A stretch of 6,600 nt of DNA from an uncultured Collinsella sp. (GTDB lineage Bacteria > Actinomycetota > Coriobacteriia > Coriobacteriales > Coriobacteriaceae), in the NCBI GenBank assembly GCA_938045085.1, contig CALINZ010000156.1, positions 1-6,600 on the forward strand, written 5' to 3'. A model generated the notes under the pieces. The model saw only the letters and a list, made by a program, of their open reading frames with translations, searched no databases and was not told the DNA's origin. Made by a program: the position numbers and the translations under genes. Below, in pieces: positions 3,811 through 6,600 of the stretch. Every line of letters starts with the position of its first letter. Within the stretch, counting starts at the first letter, position 1.

Positions 3811-5025
3811 TTACAAATTTTGAAGCAAGTCCAAAATTGTATCTGCGAGCTGGGGTTTTGTTAGTACGGGAAGTTCTTGCGTACCCGTTGTGCTCACAAT
3901 CCAGGCCTTGTTGGTGTCGGTCCCAAAGCCCGAATCGGCGCGCGAGACATCGTTGGCGATAATTGCATCGCAACCCTTGCGGGCCAATTTGCGCTCAGCG
4001 TACTCGACAACGTTATCAGTCTCGGCCGCAAATCCGATCACGCATCGCTCGCCCTTCTGGCGCGAGAGCTCGGCCAAAATATCGACCGTTTCGACCAGTT
4101 CGATGCGATCCAAGCGTTCGTTGGACTTTTTGAGCTTATGCTCGGCAGGAGCGGCGGGTGTGTAGTCGGCGACGGCAGCCGCGCAAATGGCCGCATCGGC
4201 CGTCTGGAAGGCGCTCAGGGCCGCCTGGAGCATCTCTGCGGCGGTCTGCACGCGCACGCACTCCACGCCGCGGGGAATATCGAGCGATGTCGGTCCCAAC
4301 ACGAGCGTGACCTCGGCACCGCGGCGTGCGGCCTCCCCCGCCAGGGCGATGCCCATCTTGCCTGAAGAACGGTTGCCAATGAATCTCACCGGGTCGATCG
4401 GTTCGTGCGTGGGGCCGGCGGTAATCACGATGCGCTTGCCTGCCAGGTCCTGAGGCGCGGGGTTAAGCACCTCACAGACAGCCTCGACGATGTCCTGGGG
4501 CTCGCTCATGCGGCCTGTGTCCACGTCGCCACAGGCAAGGTAGCCGCTGCCGGGTCCCACCACATGCACGCCTCTGTCGCGCAGCGTGGCCATGTTGGCC
4601 TGCGTCGCCGGCGCCTTCCACATGCCGTTGTTCATAGCGGGTGCGATCACGATGGGTCGCGGCGTCGCAAGCAGCGTGGTGGAGATGAGGTCGTCAGCGA
4701 TGCCGTTGGCCATCTTGGCGATGATATTGGCCGTTGCGGGCGCCACGACCACCAGATCGGGTTCCTGCGCCAGCGAAATGTGGTGGATGGGATCGGAGGG
4801 GTCGTCGAACAGGCCCACAGCGACCGGCTCGCCCGTGAGCGCGCGGAAGGTGAGCGGCCCCACGAACTCGGTGGCATGCTCGCTCATAACGACCTTGACG
4901 CGCGCGCCGCGCTTTTGCAGCAGGCGCACGATATTGCACGACTTATAGGCGGCGATCCCGCCGGTAATGCCCAGCAGGATCGTTTTTCCCTCAAGTTGCA
5001 TTGAATTGTTGGATGCCGCCGTCAT
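3811..5025 (-). CDS. coaBC: bifunctional phosphopantothenoylcysteine decarboxylase / phosphopantothenate-cysteine ligase
   Basis: 404 residues, the usual length for the fused enzyme (about 400). It ligates cysteine to 4'-phosphopantothenate with CTP and decarboxylates the product with FMN to 4'-phosphopantetheine, two cytoplasmic steps of coenzyme A synthesis. N-terminal CoaC domain: TGGIAAYK (21-28), PIHHISLA with the catalytic His82, ATANIIAKMANGIADDL (97-113), PAMN with Asn132, and the active-site flap GYLACGDVDTGRM with Cys165. C-terminal CoaB domain: ITAGPTHEPIDPVRFIGNRS (201-220) continuing SSGKMG with Asn218, AAVADY (283-288), KLKK (297-300), GFAAETDN (331-338) and ANDVS (357-361). All expected catalytic residues are present. 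The start at 5025 follows AAGGAAG (5033-5039) by 7 bases; the Met at residue 9 has no such site. It lies two bases after the zinc-ribbon gene stop and is likely the last protein gene of that operon. Confidence 0.97.
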   Translation of the reverse strand: MTAASNNSMQLEGKTILLGITGGIAAYKSCNIVRLLQKRGARVKVVMSEHATEFVGPLTFRALTGEPVAVGLFDDPSDPIHHISLAQEPDLVVVAPATANIIAKMANGIADDLISTTLLATPRPIVIAPAMNNGMWKAPATQANMATLRDRGVHVVGPGSGYLACGDVDTGRMSEPQDIVEAVCEVLNPAPQDLAGKRIVITAGPTHEPIDPVRFIGNRSSGKMGIALAGEAARRGAEVTLVLGPTSLDIPRGVECVRVQTAAEMLQAALSAFQTADAAICAAAVADYTPAAPAEHKLKKSNERLDRIELVETVDILAELSRQKGERCVIGFAAETDNVVEYAERKLARKGCDAIIANDVSRADSGFGTDTNKAWIVSTTGTQELPVLTKPQLADTILDLLQNL

Positions 5026-5027
5026 CG

Positions 5028-5747
5028 CTAGGCTTCCTTGCTCGGGAGTACCAGGAGACGGTGGCAGTACGGGCAGTGTGTAATCTCGCTACCGTCGTGA
5101 TTGAGGTCGCTCATGGACGATGCCTGCAGCGCGGTGTGGCAAACCGTGGGGATGTTGCCCTGGATGGTCTCGACGGCCAGGCCGCGGAACTGCTTGAGCA
5201 GACGCTCGTAGTCGGTGAGCACCTCGGCCGGCAGCGTGGCGGCAAGCGCGGTGCGCTCCTTAGTGGCGGCGTCAATCTGGGCCTGGAGGTCGGCAGCCTT
5301 GGCGCGGGCGGCCTTGGTATCGGCCTTCACGCCCTCCTCGAATTTGGCGATGATTGCCTGCGCGCGGGCCTCGCGGTCGAGCGCCTCCTTATGGGCGACA
5401 ACGACGTCCTTGCGGGTGTGTTCAATCTTGTCCAGACGCTTGGCCAGGGTGGCGAGTTCATTCTCCAGGTCCTGAACCTCGCGGTAGTCGGAGCCGTCGA
5501 CATGGCGCTTCTTGGCAGCCTCGATGGCGTTGTTGGTCTGAATCTCGGTGGTGTTGAGATCATCGAGCTCAATGTCCAGATCCTTGCGCTGGGCGTAGAG
5601 CTTGGTCATCTCGGACTTGAGCTTCACATAGGTCTTGCGCTTGGAAGCGAGCTCCTTGAGCTCCGGCATATTGGCAAGTTCGCTCTTGTTGCGGGCGAGC
5701 TCCAAATCGATCTGTTGCAGCTTGAGTAGCGTAGCGCCGGCGCTCAT
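5028..5747 (-). CDS. coiled-coil protein with C-terminal C4-type zinc ribbon (zf-RING_7 family)
   Basis: 239 residues. About 170 N-terminal residues are charged heptad-like helix (LLKLQQIDLELARNKSEL..., LENELATLAKRLDKIEHTRK) predicted to form a long coiled-coil hairpin. The DGSDYREVQDLENEL stretch (84-98) is typical of this family. The C-terminal domain has Cys203-His204 and His224-Cys225-Pro-Tyr-Cys228-His229, ending RLLVLPS. Relatives such as Mycobacterium tuberculosis Rv2229c carry two CxxC pairs. Here the first Cys of the first pair is Pro200, so a normal C4 site is incomplete. The function is unknown; family members commonly lie beside Nif3-like genes, as here. The start at 5747 is set by AAGGAG (5755-5760) 7 bases upstream and an ATGA overlap with the Nif3-like stop. 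The longer frame to 5783 lies within the Nif3-like gene. Confidence 0.9.
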   Translation of the reverse strand: MSAGATLLKLQQIDLELARNKSELANMPELKELASKRKTYVKLKSEMTKLYAQRKDLDIELDDLNTTEIQTNNAIEAAKKRHVDGSDYREVQDLENELATLAKRLDKIEHTRKDVVVAHKEALDREARAQAIIAKFEEGVKADTKAARAKAADLQAQIDAATKERTALAATLPAEVLTDYERLLKQFRGLAVETIQGNIPTVCHTALQASSMSDLNHDGSEITHCPYCHRLLVLPSKEA

Positions 5748-6553
5748 AAGTTCTCTCCTTTTGTCACAGTCCACCATTGGCAAGGGTTCAGTATTTTAAT
5801 CGCATGACGGGGGTCGACCCCGGCGTCAACTGCAGAGTTCATCAATATATCAACGAACGGCTCTTCGGAGCGGTCGTGGCCGAGCAAGATCACCGGCAGC
5901 CCGCGTAAGGCAAGGTCCTGCGCCACGTGGTAACCCGCCTCGCCTGTCACGACAACGTCCGCGCCCGCGGCGATGGCGAGCTCTCCAAAGTCGCCCAGGG
6001 AGCCGCCTAAAATAGCGACGGTGCGGCACGGGCGATCGGCTTCGCCCCACACACGCGGGTCGCTGCCAAATGCCGTTGCGGCACGGGTGGCGAGATCGCG
6101 CAGGCTACAGGGGTCGTCGAGGATCGCGAGTACGCCCAGGCCGGTAGCCTTGGGGTCGTCCACGTGCTCCAGCGAGCTGACAGGCTCAGCGCCCAGCAGC
6201 TCGCTCAGGCAGGTGCGCGTCTCGAGTGAGCGGTCCAGGTTGGTGTGAAGCGATATGATGCTCACGCCGCAACGCGCTGCCTCGTAGAGTGCCGCGCTGC
6301 ATTGGGGGCGCGTGGCATCCGCGGGACAAAAGGCCTCGGGTGCCTTGATGTATATAGGATGATGCGTCAGCAGCACGTTGGCGCCGGCTTCTTGTGCGCG
6401 GCGAACATTAGCCTCGGTCGCATCGAGCGCACAGACAACGCCGGTAATCTCCGCGGCCGGATCTCCCACGGAAAGGCCTACATGGTCCCAGGGTTCGGCG
6501 TCCGTCTTGGGATATCGTGCGAGCAGGGCGCGTTCAAGCTCGGAGACGATCAT
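5744..6553 (-). CDS. Nif3-like dinuclear metal centre protein (NIF3/YbgI/YqfO family)
   Basis: 269 residues, close to the short YbgI-like form (about 250), without the extra central domain of YqfO. Conserved motifs in order: WDHVGLSVGDP (22-32), LLTHHPI with His64-His65 (61-67), SLHTNLD with Asp107 (101-107), VVTGEAGYH (201-209), and GHDRSE with His226 and Glu230 (225-230). These are the two-metal ligands known from E. coli YbgI. The family forms ring-shaped hexamers that bind two metal ions. Its reaction is not settled, although GTP-cyclohydrolase I-type activity has been suggested for some members. The ATG at 6553 overlaps the stop of the preceding gene (ATGA), and the stop overlaps the ATG of the zinc-ribbon gene (ATGA), so translation is probably coupled along this operon. 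Pairing with the zinc-ribbon gene matches actinobacterial genomes. Confidence 0.93.
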   Translation of the reverse strand: MIVSELERALLARYPKTDAEPWDHVGLSVGDPAAEITGVVCALDATEANVRRAQEAGANVLLTHHPIYIKAPEAFCPADATRPQCSAALYEAARCGVSIISLHTNLDRSLETRTCLSELLGAEPVSSLEHVDDPKATGLGVLAILDDPCSLRDLATRAATAFGSDPRVWGEADRPCRTVAILGGSLGDFGELAIAAGADVVVTGEAGYHVAQDLALRGLPVILLGHDRSEEPFVDILMNSAVDAGVDPRHAIKILNPCQWWTVTKGENL

Positions 6554-6600
6554 GCGGCACCCACGATCGAGAGCAGCGTCTGGGCAAAGTCGTCCAGATC
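6550..6600 (-). CDS. C-terminal end of an unidentified gene upstream of the Nif3-like gene
   Basis: An open frame enters from the right edge and ends DLDDFAQTLLSIVGAA, with the TGA at 6552-6550 overlapping the Nif3-like ATG. Sixteen residues are too few to assign a family. In several bacteria the gene before a Nif3-like protein is a tRNA adenine methyltransferase (TrmK), but nothing here confirms that. The 4-base overlap makes this frame more believable than chance and places it in the same operon. Confidence 0.6.
   Translation of the reverse strand, partial: DLDDFAQTLLSIVGAA

Noticed and set aside
5001..5729. 242-codon plus-strand frame opposite the zinc-ribbon gene
   Set aside because: A Leu/Gly-rich mirror of a coiled-coil gene with biased codons; the minus strand has the conserved protein, a good ribosome-binding site and ATGA coupling.

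Overview
The window divides into a low-conservation, repeat-rich left half (about 1-3610) and a compact housekeeping right half (about 3615-6600). High G+C in the core genes, Actinobacteria-type gene order (Nif3-like gene, C4 zinc-ribbon coiled-coil gene, coaBC) and the style of the pilin/DUF6273-like proteins suggest a gut Coriobacteriia such as Collinsella. That assignment is inferred from protein style, not from a marker gene.

Left half. Positions 1-222 (minus strand) hold the N-terminus of a DUF1648/SdpI-like membrane protein. Two plus-strand paralogous units follow, at about 324-1610 and 2106-3341. Each unit has, in order: an odd palindrome (core TGCCGC-N-GCGGCA) ending 70-71 bases before the first ATG; a Shine-Dalgarno sequence; the double start ATGCATG in two frames; a homopolymeric G tract (G9 in unit 1, G10 in unit 2) inside the leader-peptide codons; a type IV prepilin-like segment (Gly-1/Gln+1, Glu+5, hydrophobic helix); a DUF6273-like extracellular domain with a very different C-terminal half in each copy; a hairpin terminator; and a roughly 185-bp tail repeat. 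Unit 1 is broken by the G tract, an 11-bp tandem duplication and an extra C. Unit 2 is open from its second ATG but has an in-frame amber codon in place of a conserved Trp, 38 codons before the natural end. A solitary ribbon-helix-helix antitoxin-like gene (1677-1904) with a strong terminator lies between the units.

Junction. An AT-richer stretch without genes (3348-3614) carries several small inverted and direct repeats. It ends at a strong minus-strand terminator that serves tRNA-Pro(GGG) and probably also coaBC.

Right half, all minus strand and tightly packed. The 3' end of an unidentified gene overlaps a Nif3-like dinuclear-metal protein by ATGA. That gene overlaps a coiled-coil/zinc-ribbon protein by ATGA, and two bases later coaBC begins (coenzyme A synthesis from 4'-phosphopantothenate). 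tRNA-Pro follows coaBC.

The most interesting signal is the pair of prepilin-DUF6273 units with G tracts in the cleaved leader and two alternative start codons. This looks like a phase-variable, possibly cassette-based, surface pilin/adhesin system.
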